64,000 bases of DNA from Pithys albifrons albifrons (lineage: Eukaryota > Chordata > Aves > Passeriformes > Thamnophilidae). How positions within the stretch are numbered: position 1 is the first letter of the stretch; each line of letters begins with the position of its first letter. The stretch covers positions 113,881,727 to 113,945,726 of the forward strand of contig NC_092458.1 in NCBI RefSeq assembly GCF_047495875.1, read 5' to 3'. The position numbers were made by a program, and so were the translations under genes. The notes under the pieces are model-generated. The model was given only the letters and a program-made list of their open reading frames with translations. It ran no database searches and was not told where the DNA came from. This document shows positions 12,113-25,222 of this stretch, piece by piece.

Positions 12113-12637
12113 CTACTCACAATTTCTGTAGCCCTTCTTTAATGTTTATTAGTGACCTTTGGGGGTTAATTAATGGCAGGTCATTTTGACTGCTTTCGAA
12201 TTCAATCTGTTAAATGCAAGTACCATAAATAATTATAAATCAATCACTGAGTGTATTCTACACTTCACCAGGCAAAAAAACCAAACCAAAACATAACAGA
12301 GTATTTTTGAAGGTGACTGAGAAAAATGAGCCACTTCCATAACGCCAGGCATTTATCCTTCAATTTATCTTTTCTCTCACCAAAACACTGTTTGAAATAC
12401 ATTTTGCTAAGTACAGGGACAACTTTTGTAGAGGAAATAAATTATATTAAGTTCAAATCTCCTCCTGTTCCAGCCACACTCTAATATATCACTCTGTATC
12501 ACCGTGGGGAAAATGCTCCTATTCTTCACTAAAACCTCATGAATAACATTATGTAGAAATTAATTTGTGATAAATGCTTTAAAATCTTAACCTAGAAGGG
12601 TGTCTTATTCAAATGGCAGCAGCAAATGGCACCTCAC

Positions 12638-12699
12638 CCTCAGGAAGGAGTCCAGGGATCCGTTCTCCATGTATTCCACCACAATCATCACTGGCCTGC
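12638..12699 (-). CDS. EPHA6: EPHA6 exon: kinase hinge
   Basis: This 62-base exon follows TTTGCTGTTTTGCAG and ends CTGAGG|GTGAGG. Two bases complete a Ser codon begun in exon 41813-41998; twenty codons follow and end in phase 0. The product is (S)RPVMIVVEYMENGSLDSFLR, covering the strand before the hinge (gatekeeper region MIVVEY) and the short helix D. VVEY rather than VTEY is typical of EPHA6. The 62-base length is the standard size of this Eph exon. Some human EPHA6 transcripts carry extra residues between VVTK and GRPVM; the direct joining here gives the ordinary Eph length and I saw no extra exon in the preceding intron. Confidence 0.95.
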
Positions 12700-15600
12700 C
12701 TGCAAAACAGCAAAGGAACACAGGGAGATGATGGACACACTGGGGGGCTTGTACAGCTCCATGTTTAGGCACAGAATATTCACAGCAGTTAAATGTGTTA
12801 CATGTTTTCCAAATCCTCATTTATATCACAATTTCCTGTCTTGGTCTTATTTCCTTTTTTTTTTTTTGTGTACACCATTCACTCCAGTGTGTTCTCCCTT
12901 AAAAATGATCAAAAAAGGCTCTGCTCTCTCCAAATAGCAAATATTTTGGAATATATTTAAGGCAAACCCCAAATATTCATAAGCCATGCCCAGGTAATGA
13001 CAAACTCAGTGTTATAATTTTCCTCTCAAAGCAAAATGTCTCAGTGATTTAGGGACACAGAAGGGGATGTCACAAATAAAATCCCTCCTAGACTGGGTGT
13101 GTATAATCCAGCAAAGCTCTGAGTTCATGTGTTTGTACACACAAATGTCACTCAAATTAAAGCTGCACAGCAATGAGGTTTTTAGAATTGTTAATGTGAC
13201 AAAGAAGTCATTCTAGTATAAAAAAATTAATAGAATGAAGAAGTATGTTAGTAGGATTGGGAAGAGGTAAAAAGTCTCGAAGTTAAAAGCCTTAAAATGG
13301 CAAATCTTCTTTCCCATCTCCTTTGGGGTGTGTTGGAATCCAGAGGGTTGGAATCCACTGGGACTCTGCACCGTCCCCTCCTCCATTACCAGCTTTGGTC
13401 AAACCCAAAGGGAGAATCTTCCATCATTATTTCCCTCTGCCTCTCAAATGATGTTTGTGTTTTATTTGGCTGAGGAACAAACAGTTTCCAGGCTGCCAAA
13501 GCCCAGAAGGGCATTTGGAATGTTCCAGCTCAACTGTCCATGTCTCTTCACTTTGGTTAATAATGAAAGTGTTCATTAAACTGTCCAAAAGACACAACGA
13601 GCCACAGCCAGATATTCCTCCTGAGCTGACCTGCAATTTAAAAGCAGGTTCACCTCAGAATGTCAACTCAGAGCTCCAGGTCCCCTGGTGATGGCTTAGT
13701 CCAGTCTTTCTGTAATTTTTTACAATATTCTTTCATTTCCTCTAATAAAATTTATAATTATTTCTCTATTAACCCTCATGTTTATGTCCTCAGTGAATAA
13801 AACTTCAGTGTTGGCACAGCACTGCATTTTTTTTCTGTGTAAATTCTCAGATTCCTTACTGGTCTTTTTGGAAAGCCTTTTGGAAGTGGGAAGAATTACC
13901 AGCTTTTTATATTTATTTTTTTTTTTTTAAACTGACTGTTTAGTCTCAGCTGCAGAGGTGCATCTGGCACCAAATCCATTGTATTCCTCTGGTTATACCC
14001 TGGTTTTGCATTATAACCTTAAATGATACATCACTTTTAAGCTCTTGGAGACCACAAGAATTTATAAACTGTATTTCCTTCAGCTTGGTAATGCTGCCTG
14101 GCTGGGATAGTCCCTTTAGTTCCAAGCACAGGAATGACCTGAATTCCATCACCTTTATAATTTTCTCACTGTCAAGGGGCTGACACCACCATGGGAAAGG
14201 AATACTCATGACAGCTTTTATGCTCCTCAGATTCATATCCTTCAACACAACTTATTTCCAAACTTATTTTTAAATGCAACTATTGATTGTTCCCCCCAAA
14301 ATCCCAACTGTGTTTCCTTTTGCTCAGACCCTCCTTCATCACTTGATTATCTCAAGCAAAATCTTAAATCTAGATCTGAACATGAACTTCTCACATAATC
14401 TTTAGTGTGACAGCACTTGATCAAAGCCACCCCGTTTTGGCTGCGAGTTTAATGTTTTAAAGTTGAAAAGCCATTTATGAATGACAAGCTGGACTGTGAC
14501 AGTACAGTGAGATTTCAGCACCTGGCTGTGGTAAACCTCTGTAGAGGCACAAAACACTCCTATGGTTTGAAAGAGGGCTCCAAAATTGACTTTGAACATA
14601 ATACTGGGAGATGTCTAAACTCCCAGTGTAACATTTGCCTCTAGACAAAGCAAAAAAGAAGACTATTACTGAGACTATGAAAATTCATGTTGTTGTCATG
14701 ATGATGATGATGATGAATTCTCCATCCTCAAAAGGAGGACAGGACTGAATAAATGGGAGAGGGGTCAGAGGAGGCTCTGAGATGGAGAAGCAATATTTGA
14801 TTATTTTATCCAGGGGGAGGTTAATGCAGGGTTTTCCAGCATGGAATTCTTTTCCCAGGATTGCTTACACACCCTAAACATTGACCAGTGTAAGGACAAA
14901 GAGCAGTGGGAGACAGGTGGGAGTGAGGAGAGCACTCAGGGCTCCATGTGGGGATCCACAGAGAGAAGGCAGGGAAAAGGACATGGAAAAGGGCTCAGCT
15001 GAGGGCTTGGAATGCAGGAGCTCAAACTGCAGGTGTTGCTGGAGGAGAGGACACAACTCTTGTTTGCATTGCGGGAGGAAAAAGAGAAAATATTTGAGGA
15101 TAGATTGAATTATCAAATCAGTCAAACGAGTACTGCAGCACTTGTGGTCACCTGGCAGTGCTGGAGGAGGGAGGACTGTGAGAAAACACTTTTCCAGCAG
15201 AGGAATTGAGTGTTCTGAGGCAAGAGGTCTCAGCCCCAAACGTGGCTTTTACATACCATGGATATATGTATATCACATCTATATTTGCAGCACATCAGTG
15301 TAACAGATATATCTCTATTTTTTCTCACAACAAAAAAAATTTGACAGCATGCAATTTAATTGAGGGCTGGACTGATGAACGAGGAGGAGAATTTTAAGTG
15401 TCATATCAATGACAAAATATTCAGCTTGTTGTCTCCTGTTGTCATTTTAAATAATGCAGCAAAGCCTCCTTTAATGAATTTTTTATGTGAGATTAATCCT
15501 CTAAAAAGAATAGTTTGCACATGTTCCTTTTGTGCAGTCTTACAATGAAATCTTTAATCCCAATTATGGGAGCAGATCTGTTAACACAAGCACTGGTTAT

Positions 15601-16025
15601 TTATTCCTCCACTTAAACAGCTCTCTAGTTCATGTAAGGAATTATTGCTCCAGCACTTCTGCAGATCAGAATTCAGAAAAAATCAGTCTCAGAAAAATCC
15701 CCTCCTTGTTGGGCACCTTTTCATTCCAAAGCATCAGAGGAGGATTCATTTCAGTGAATAAAAAAAATATTTTTCCATAATGTACAGCTGAGGGAAGAAA
15801 AAAAGGAAGAAAGAAAACTTAAAAACTGTGCAAAAAACAATTGGAAAAAAAAATCTACCGGGGTTTGCACTGAACATAAAACACATGAATGACCCTGAGG
15901 TACTGTCTAATTTTTAGTAAAGGATGGACATAGAGCTGTCACTGCCAACTGAAGATTTATCCCATCAGCACACTCTGAAAATATTGTTCTCTGAGCTGTT
16001 TTGCTGCAATTGGATATTAAATACT

Positions 16026-16986
16026 TGCTGTGGGGTGATGGCCCTTCTGATAAGGCCTGATGGGTTGAAGGAGATGCCTCAGCCCCTGCAGGGGTGCTCG
16101 GGCAGAGGCCGAAGGGCTTTCAAACTGGTAAGATTAACACAGGATGGAATGTTAAGACACAGCACGGCCCCCCTTTGCGATTTCTTCTCTGACTGCTCAA
16201 GGGCCCACCTTGCCTCAGGCATCTGCACCACCATCACCCACCAATAGATTGACTGTTGGTCACAGAACCACACGAAGGAATAAAAAAGGTATAAATAGTG
16301 TTTGGAGTTTAAACTCCAGCAGAGAGGAGAGGAGAAGGAGAAATGCCAGTGTCTCTGTGAGGGTAACGCTGCAGCTTGTCCTGTCCTCCTCCTCTCAGAA
16401 CAGTGTAGGGGTGAGGAGACCACGTGCTCTCTATTTTTTCTAACTTTACTTTCTTAACTTTACTTTCTTAACTTTACTTTCTTCCTTTCTTGCTTTGATT
16501 CTTACTTTATAAGCATTTCTTTTACTGTGTTTTGCTACCTTAATACTAATAACAGTAACTTGCTTCACACTTTGCTGCTTTATATTGGTTATTGCTTTTT
16601 GCTATTCTTACTTTGCAACTACAGTAACTTGCTTTATTTTCAAGGTGCAGTTTCTTTTTTCAACATGTGTGTTGATAAGAAGCAGCTCCGCTCTTCCCTT
16701 TAGTTTTGTGTTACAGAGAAGTGGTGTGCAAGATATTTTATTGTCCTATGTTATTGAGAGAGTGTCTGGATAAGTGTTTTAAGTGGTTGTGTTTTTAGTT
16801 AGTAGTTCTTTGTTGCTAGTTTCTGTCTGTTGTGAAAATGAGATACATTGCTGTACTGTAACTTGAGTTTGGTGTGTTTGTCTCTGTAGAATGTGTCTGG
16901 TGCTGGTTTCTTTTGGGGTCTTTTATTATCAATTAAATACAATCTTGCAGCTGAACGTTATCACCGGCAAAGCAGAACCCACAACA
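16026..16986 (+). mobile_element. Probable solo LTR of an endogenous retroelement
   Basis: A segment of about 960 bases begins TGCTGTGGGGTGATGG and ends AACCCACAACA, giving short inverted ends (TGCTGTGGG against TGTTGTGGG). A CCAATAG box at about 16240 and a TATA box (GGTATAAATAG at about 16287) sit in the usual promoter order, followed by a T-rich downstream part with a threefold 14-base repeat at about 16440-16485. There is no coding region beside it. No exact target duplication was found, so the borders and class are uncertain; a larger old element is possible. Confidence 0.45.
16436..16484 (+). repeat. Short tandem repeat, 14-base unit, three copies
   Basis: The unit CTTAACTTTACTTT is repeated about three times in a row, inside the probable LTR just downstream of its TATA box. 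Confidence 0.85.
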
Positions 16987-19900
16987 ACTGTCACATATTT
17001 GTATTAATAAATGTTATTTCGGGAGCTGCTGTGGGAAAAGTTCTTTTCTGGCTTAAGTGTGGCTTCACATCAGAGATCAGAACCCCTTCCAACCTGTGTG
17101 CTGTCAGTTAAAAGACAGACAGTGTTGGGTACATAAGGATCTGATTGTCTGGGAGCACTTACAGCTAATAACTTTTAATTAATACAGTTAAGACTAGAAC
17201 TCTTTGTATTTCTGTCTCCCTCCTCCCTTTCACGTGAACTTCCCCACTGGTGAGACTTTATGGCTGTCCACGTGTTTTGGAAGGTAGGACAAGTCTAAAA
17301 TACCTTTTTGTCACTTGCTGGAAGTTGGATACAGGAGGGAGAAATAATGGTGGAAATTATATTACAGAAATACAAACTATATTATAGAATACAAAAACTG
17401 GTGTATTTTCCCTCCTGTATTTATGCCTTACAAACATATTTTTGCCAAAAATCTCCAAGTTTCCATTCCTTGGGCTGTTTATCTGTATGACCTCTCTCTC
17501 GCATTTTTATTGGCATTCCAAATATAATATGGATGAAGAAAGTGCCATTTTCTTCCTGCTGTTTATATTTCCATGGGCGTTATAAGCAGAAAGGAAAAAG
17601 AAACCCCTCTATCACTGGGGTTGAGATGGTTTAGGAGAACTCAGCAGGACAGAGGGAGGAGAACAAGAGCAGATCTGAAAGGTGCTGCATTAACTATTCT
17701 ATCTAAAGTAGCTCTTTTCAGAGCTTTAACACTATTTTTTATATTAACTTCTAACAGAAAAATCCTATTTATGGTGAAAAGAGATGAGGTGAAGTGACTT
17801 GGTTGTCAGAAGAATGGACAGAGCTCAAGCTCTGCATTTTTGACTATCCTATCTTAAATCCTGGGTTGTATCCTCACATTTTAAAGGGAGAAGTCACAGC
17901 ATTTATTGCTGCATAAAAAGGAAGGAGAAGATAGATCGGTTTCTTCACAAAAACAGGCAATTTGTTAATGGCCAGCCACACAAAAACGTGGCCACTCAGT
18001 TTTAAATTAATTCTGGTTTGGGGGAAGAAAACACCTGACTTGTTAATTAATAGCACTGATTCTGGCATGAGCTTTGTGTTGCTTGAAATGTGACTTAGAA
18101 CCCCCAAAATTCTTGCACTTTTGCTTTAGCACTGAAGCAAAAATACGAAAAAGATTCATAATAAATAACGAATTCTGCTCAGTTTGAGATACTTTTCCCC
18201 AGTTGGATTAACCCCAAAAATTCACCTCACTTTTTTTTTTATAACTGAATTTCAGCATATTTCACTTGATCTAATGACACTTCACCCCTGAGTTACTCGG
18301 TGTTCTTACCAATTTACATCCTCTGTGGGAAGAGAAAAGGATGTTCTTTGGGTCCAAATGAGACCCCAGAGTCCAGCTGCATCAATAATTACTTGTCCTG
18401 TTGATCCCAGAGCACGTAAAGGAATTCAAACAGTGTCAATTCGTGTTCTGGAGGCTCCTGCACTTCCCCAATATTTACTGTAACAGCTACTTAGGGGAGA
18501 GAAGAAACAAATCTGACTTATCTCTGCTGTGAATTCACACATTACCATAAGTGTGTTATATTTACACATTGTAAGCTACAACTTCGATTTGAAGATGAGC
18601 AAAACATTGAAAAAAATCATGCATAAGGTTACAGGAAACATATTTCTGTGCTTCCAGAAGCATAATGACACAGCTAAAGTATTATTTTAATCCTATGAGA
18701 AGATGGCATTTTTTGTTTATTCCATACTGTGCCTGTTTGGGGACTTTAAGATTCTGACACTTGAGTGTCCTTTGCATATTTTTTTCCCATTTATTATTGG
18801 AGAACACATGTCTTGTCCTATTTCCCTTTATTCTACATAAGGATTAAACTCCTGAGATATTTTACAAAATGCTGATCACTCTTCCTTCATGAGAAAGGCT
18901 TCATTTCTTTTCCAGGAGGAGTGGAGGCCACAGATCAACCCCTGGAGAAAAAAGTCCAAAGTATTCCTCTCCCATAACTGTGGAGACATTTTCACATTAG
19001 CAATAGCTATTTTTTTTCTGAGGAATGAAAAGGTATTTCAAGGGAAGGAGTCAAGTTTTCACAGCTGTGTGTCACAGGAGGGTTATGTGAGTCTGTACAG
19101 AATTGTCCAGACTTATAAGCCACCTGAACAGGTTTTTGTGTAAAACCCAGACTTAGGCAGGTTATTTCCCCTCCCCACATTTGGGCTTGGCAGTGGTACC
19201 TCAGCAAGCTGAATGTGGTGAAGATACACTGCCTTCCTACCTAAACCAGACACAAAATAATTAAACATTATTCAAGGTAACTATTCCTCCTGTTTCCCAC
19301 CTCACCAAACCAATTCTGAGTCTATTTTTACAGCCAATGCTTTATTGCCAGGCTAGAAAGGGAGTTTGGATTTGCTTCAACTCACAAGCCTGTCACAATA
19401 AATCCCCCCATTTTCTGTAGTTTGATTTTTAAAGATGTGCAGTAGTAGCACATGTTATATAAAAATGACCACACATGCAAAGAATATTTTCTGAACTTCC
19501 AGGACTTAACAATTTGGGATGTTGGGATGAGCATCTGGGCATGAAATGAGCTGTTTAAATGGTGGAGAATGAAATCCTCCTTTTAGTAGGTCCTGCAGTT
19601 CCAGCTAAACCCTCACAGAGCAGCACAGAAATGTTCCCATTCAATGCTCATCCCTGCTTTGGTTCTGAAATACCTTTTAATGGGAAATTCCATGTACATC
19701 TGAACTCCTGTTCCCAAAAAATCCATACTATTATGTCTCACTTGTGGGGTTTATGGGCCAAACATGCCACTGAAACAGCACAGAGGGTGGAAAGAACAAA
19801 CCCAAAGAGCCATTTGGCTCAGATAGCCCAGAAAATGCACATTGAATTTGTGAGACACTGAGAAAGGATTAGCAGTTTTCATTTAACTACAAACACAGCA

Positions 19901-22900
19901 GTGTAGGTGCTGGAATTCAGAGCAGGGGAAAACAATGCATTAACTGGAAAAATAAAAAGTTACTTTTCTCACTATTGGAGTATCATAATTATAGTTGAAT
20001 TTCACTATGTGCAATTGCTCCTTGATGGTTTTTGTTGAGTAATTTCATTCAATAAGAGTCTGTCAATACAATTTGCTTTCAAATGTCAGTTTATACAATA
20101 TCAGGAATAATGGGCTCACTCAGGTGCACTTGGAATGGTAATAAAATAGTAATTTTGGAGAAAACTGATAATCATCTGGTTTAGTGCTCTACAGTTACGT
20201 GTGAGTTTTTTGAGAGTCTCCCTGGAATAAATGTGAACATTACAATGTATCTTGGACAAATAACCAGGCAGTGAAGAAATGAAAATCCTCTGTGAGTGTG
20301 GAAGAGAAGGCCTGTCTGTTATTCCCTAGTCCAAGACAGCAGTGAGCAAACTGTCCTGGAGCATTTCTAAGTTTCTGGAAAGTAAGTGCATCCTCATCTC
20401 CTGCATGTGATGTATTTTTTGAGGCTCACAGGGGTGGGTTGTTTTATTAAGTCTAAAGTTTTTGCTCCCATTTCTCCTGAAATGTACAAAAAGCTGGTTA
20501 ACAAACCATTGCAAAAGAAGTGGCAGGAGATATTGATGCTTATAAATTCATTAAAAAAGTCACCTCAAGACACTTTCAGGATTCAGAGAGATGTTCTGGG
20601 GCTGCAACAGGGAGCAAAGGAGCAGCTGCTGACCTGGGGAGGTCAGAGCAAGCACTGATGTTCAGAGGAAGGGATGGGTGGAAAGGGTAATTCTGATGCT
20701 TTTCCAACTTTCCTGCCAAAATAGTTGGAGTGCTGAGCACAAGGAAGGGGCTCTGGGAGGTTTGCTTAACAGGAGCTTTTCCTTTTTAACAGCCTGACAC
20801 CCATCTCTAGTTCTTGTCAGTAATAAAATAAAACAAACAACTCAGGTAAGGAGTTTAGCTTGAAAGGAACAGTAGTAGAGGTGTTTGCTCTCCCTCCCTT
20901 CCTTTCCAGCTCAGTCTGTCTGGCTCTTCAAAGGCAGCAGCACACCCTGAAGTTTCTGCCTGTAACTTCTGCCAGGCCACATGGGCAGGCATTTCCAATC
21001 AAACCCTTTGCACATCACCCTAATCAAGAGCTGCAAGAGTACACAACAAGAGTATAACCTGAGAATTTCCCCCAGACAGAGCAGGGAACGCTGGACTGAG
21101 CTGCAGTTTGAGACACAGATGCAGTGCTGGTGATTTATTATTTGGGTTTCCCCAACATATCTTTGTTTGTGTGTGTGTAATTATGAAGGAAGGGCTGAGC
21201 TTCCTCAGCTTGTGCCAGGGTATAAATGGGGAGTGCAAACTACTAAGTGGCTTAAAAATTCCATTTAATACATCCAGAAAAATTCCTTATCATCCAGCTG
21301 TCATTGTAGCCCTCCATCAGCTGTCATGTGAACTGGGACTGCCAACAGGTGGAGTAACTAGAAACTAAGGAGTTTGGGATAGAAATGAGAGCTAAATCAA
21401 AAGGAAATGTCTGAAAATGGGCTTGTTTTTGTAAAAATCCAGGAGAGATTCTGGAGGCTGCTGAAAGCTTTGCCTCCAGTGAAACAGCTGTAACTATCAA
21501 ATATAAGAACTGGGCTTTAAGAACCACCTCCATTCGAGGCATCTCTTTATGCTTCATCCCAGCAGCATGAACTAATCTTTAAATTGGCCAGTCTTTGCAC
21601 ATAAGAGAACCTCTGCACAGTGCAAAAGCAGACACCAAATCACGTAAAACTGAACATCAGCTGTCAGTGTAATTGGAAAAAAAATAAACCACTCCCCTCA
21701 ACTGAGTGAAAAGTAGAAAGGGAAGAAAGGAAACCAACAGCTACATTGCCCTGCCAAGCTGTTTGCCAGATACTTATAAGCTCTCCAGTTTAGTTCTGTG
21801 TTTAATTAAAACATCTGTGGCGCATTTTGTAGGAAAAAAGGAGGTAAAAGCATTTTGTCTTCAGTAAGGAATAACTTTTCTGAGTGTTTGGGAGGGAATC
21901 TGCCACTTAGCTTGAGCTAAAGGTTTTGGTAAATAAAAAGCATCTCATTATCTTCGTTCCCAATGACCCTCAGAGCAGAATAATGGCAGCATTTTAAGTC
22001 TCCCACGTAGTTAAATTAACTGAAGTCCTACACATAAGGAACATGTGAAGCAATTAGGTTGTAACACAGCAGTTATTAAATGTTAAGTGCTCCTGTTGGG
22101 GTTATGAGAGCCACAGTCCAACCTCAGAGCAGCAGCTCATAGAGTGGAGGTGAGGGCACTGCTCTCAAGGGCAGCACTGGCTTTTGGGTTGGGATTTTTG
22201 GTTTTGTTTGGGTTCTTTTGTTGTGGTTTGTGGTTTGTTGTGGTTTTGTTTTTGGTTTGTTTTTTAATGCCGTGGATGTTTTTTTCCCACATGCAAAGCA
22301 AAGCTGGTGTGAGCAGTTTAGAGAGTTACCACAAAACAGCAATGGCATCTTCTGGTCATCTCTGATACAGGAGAAGCAATTCAGAATGAATTATGCTTAA
22401 TGGAAATACAAGTATGATAAAGTAAAGAAGGAAGAGCTGAACAGCCACACTGCAGGGAAGATCATTGGGGTACATGTCTTAGGGGTGATTTCAGACTGGC
22501 ACTGCCAGAGGGTGGGCGTTTCTCCATTTCTGTGCAGTTGCTGCTTGGCTTACTTTTATTTTGTTGCTTTGGTTATTTTGTTGTTCTTGACATGATCAAA
22601 CATTAACATTTATCTCCATTAACTTGCTATGTTATATATATATACTGCATTTGTATTTTTCCTGTTTTCAATGTTTCACCAGATTGAATTAGAATTATTA
22701 GTAAAAACATTGAATAGCAAGCCATTAAGAATGAGTTTTACTAAACAAATCACATTTAAGTTTTAAGTCCAAAGAAAGTGTTAAAAAGCTTTACAAGCAC
22801 TCAGAAAACAACAGTTCTGAGGACCTTATAATACCAACTTGTATGTAGGTATCTCATTGAGAACCCGATGCAAGAGCAGTCAGGCCTTTTGTCCTTTAAT

Positions 22901-23866
22901 AGAACCATAGCTATTTAATAGAACCTCCACGTAACAATGTGCTCAAAACAGAGACTATTATGGGCCATCAATTATTTCCTCCTTGATGTGTGGTTACAAA
23001 CACGTGCAAAATACTATTAAACACCTGAGAGATCACACGGAGGAACAAATATGGGAAGTGTTTACAAACTGTCAGCCAAAGAAACCCAAACACTCACAAG
23101 GAAAGACATCAGAGCTGTCCAGAAGCTTCTATTCAAAGTGCACAAAGAAATAATAGCACTTAAAAGAACCACCTTGTATTAATGAGGCCTAGAATTACTG
23201 TAAGAGGAGAATTGTTTCTTTTGCAGAGCAAGGCAATAACATTATGTGATTTTCCCATTTTCCCCCCTGCTTTTACCATAAGAGATTTTTCTTCAAGGAA
23301 AACTTTAAGGAACGTTACAGGTGAGATGTCCTGAAAAGATACAAGTGTGCCATTAGCCCGTGTGTGGATTCGTTTTACACAGAAATACATCCTTTGGGAA
23401 GGAACAGAACTGGCCTTTGACCCTGTCATGACTGTAACTAAGATAAATTTATTCTTCATTTATTGCTTTTGATGGAAGATGGTGTGCAATGGCTCCAGAA
23501 GAGAAAAGGTAACACCCTCCTGTCCTGTTTCAGGCCAGTCTCTGCCAGCAGCCAGTTCCCTTGGAATGGGATTGTCCTTCCTGCCCTGCACCCAACCTCA
23601 CCCCACCCACCCGAAGTCCCTCCTGCCATCACCAGGAGGTTTGAGGCACAAACTGCAACCACAAAACCATACAAAGGATTCAAACACTGCATTAACACAT
23701 AATTAAGTTTTCCCTTTCCAAACCGTGTTTTAGCAAGGGAATACCAATTTTGAGGGGAGACTCACAGAGTCATAGAGTCACAGAATCACGAATCTATGAC
23801 ACTATAATGTAAATGTTTAGGGCAGGCTCACAGAGACACCTCAGTGCTGAGATTTCATAGTGGTAC

Positions 23867-24371
23867 TGTGAGAAGTATGAGTGTGATTCATGTCAGTAAA
23901 AACGAATGGGTTATTTGGGCTCCTATAGTAACATGAGAAAAAACACATGGTCAGCCAATTAAACAAAAATTCCAACTTACACTCGCATGGAGAGATAAAC
24001 AGGATAGTGTTAAATCACTTTATCTCCTGTAACTATGTCAAGGACCACATGAGTTGTAACAGGAAGGATGAAGAGTTAAAACTTTCCCCCATCTGAGGGG
24101 AACAGAATTTCTGGTGGGGTTATCACTGGGGTTGTAGAAGTAACTTAGCTATAGTGGTATATGTTAAACTGCTTAACAATGTATTCAGAATGTTTATGTA
24201 TACATTGAATAAATATGTATGCAGAGACTAAATAAATGTTAGAGTTACTCTGTGTACAGTGTGCAATGGCGAGCAATGCTTGTGTCCATCATGCCCAGCA
24301 TGCTGAAATTGCTTTGGTCATATAATAAACTTTAATTGAAAACCTACCAGATTGAGACTTTGTTTCTCACA
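23867..24371 (+). mobile_element. Solo LTR (505 bases), copy 1
   Basis: Begins TGTGAGAA and ends TTCTCACA, perfect 8-base inverted ends of the TG...CA type. Inside are polyadenylation-like signals (AATAAA in ACTAAATAAATG near 24230 and ATAATAAAC near 24324). A second copy lies at 42149-42651 in the same orientation, about 92 percent identical by eye over the first half. Flanks GTAC and GTAT could be a 4-base target duplication with one change. No internal retroviral genes are present, so it is a recombined solo LTR. A short CR1-like tail remnant (about 23762-23800) precedes it. Confidence 0.8.
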
Positions 24372-24649
24372 GTATTTTAAAGTTATTTTCTTTGGTGCAT
24401 ATGGACATGCTTCATGAAATGCATCATTAGAGGGTACCAGGCCTTCTCTTCCAATATTCAGGCTGGCCACTTAACCAAAGAGCAATCAATTCATTCCATG
24501 CATTGATTCAGGAAAATGGCTAATTCCTAAAAAGTAATTCTCTTTTCTATTTCCTTTTGCTTTGGCTTTCTGTTGGAAGGGACAGCTCATCTCCCAGCGT
24601 GAGCAAACCCCAACCCTCCTTTCCCTGGGCTGTGTGATGGGGCAGAGAG

Positions 24650-25222
24650 GAGCCCAGGCTGGGGTACCTACCTGAGGAAATGCTGGGGGGCTCAGGCTGG
24701 GGTACCCACCCGAGGAGATGCTGGGGGGGCCAGGCGGGGGTACCCACCCGAGGAGATGCTGGGGGGGCCAGGCGGGGGTACCCACCCGAGGAGATGCTGG
24801 GGGGCTCAGGCTGGGGTACCTACCCGAGGAGATGCTGGGGGGCTCAGGCTGGGGTACCCACCCGAGGAGATGCTGGGAGGCTCAGACTGGGGTACCTACC
24901 CGAGGAGATGCTGGGGGGCTCAGGCTGGGGTACCTACCCGAGGAGATGCTGGGAGGCTCAGACTGGGGTACCTACCCGAGGAGATGCTGGGGGGCTCAGG
25001 CTGGGGTACCTACCCGAGGAGATGCTGGGGGGCTCAGGCTGGGGTACCTACCCGAGGAGATGCTGGGAGGCTCAGGCTGGGGTACCTACCCGAGGAGATG
25101 CTGGGAGGCTCAGACTGGGGTACCTACCCGAGAAAATGCTGGGGGGCTCAGGCTGGGGTACCTACCCGAGGAGATGCTGGGGGCTCAGACTGGGGTACCT
25201 ACCCGAGGAGATGCTGGGGGGC
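24650..25222 (+). repeat. Minisatellite, 38-base unit, 15 copies
   Basis: A GC-rich array of about 15 head-to-tail units of 38 bases. Each unit holds GGGGTACCTACCC and GAGGAGATGCTGGGG; GGCTCAGGCTGG alternates with variants GGCTCAGACTGG and GGCCAGGCGGGGG, and one or two units are a base shorter. Each unit has runs of 4 to 7 G on the plus strand. Because 38 is not a multiple of 3 and the unit has no stop in any forward frame, three overlapping open frames of 170-228 residues appear; I regard these as by-products of the repeat. It sits in the 29-kb intron, transcribed in the C-rich sense. Confidence 0.95.

Larger units (their letters stand above)
2952..12637 (-). other. EPHA6: EPHA6 intron between exons 12638-12699 and 2742-2951
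   Basis: This 9.7-kb intron holds CR1 fragments at 3916-4230, 4508-4646, 8641-8783 and 12040-12112, one tRNA-derived SINE (9661-9792) and a pyrimidine tract at about 7060-7110. The rest is AT-rich, non-coding sequence in which I see nothing specific; the open frames are short and have no family resemblance. Confidence 0.8.

Noticed and set aside
24650..25222. Possible CRISPR-like array
   Set aside because: Units adjoin head to tail with no unique spacers, and this is bird intron DNA.
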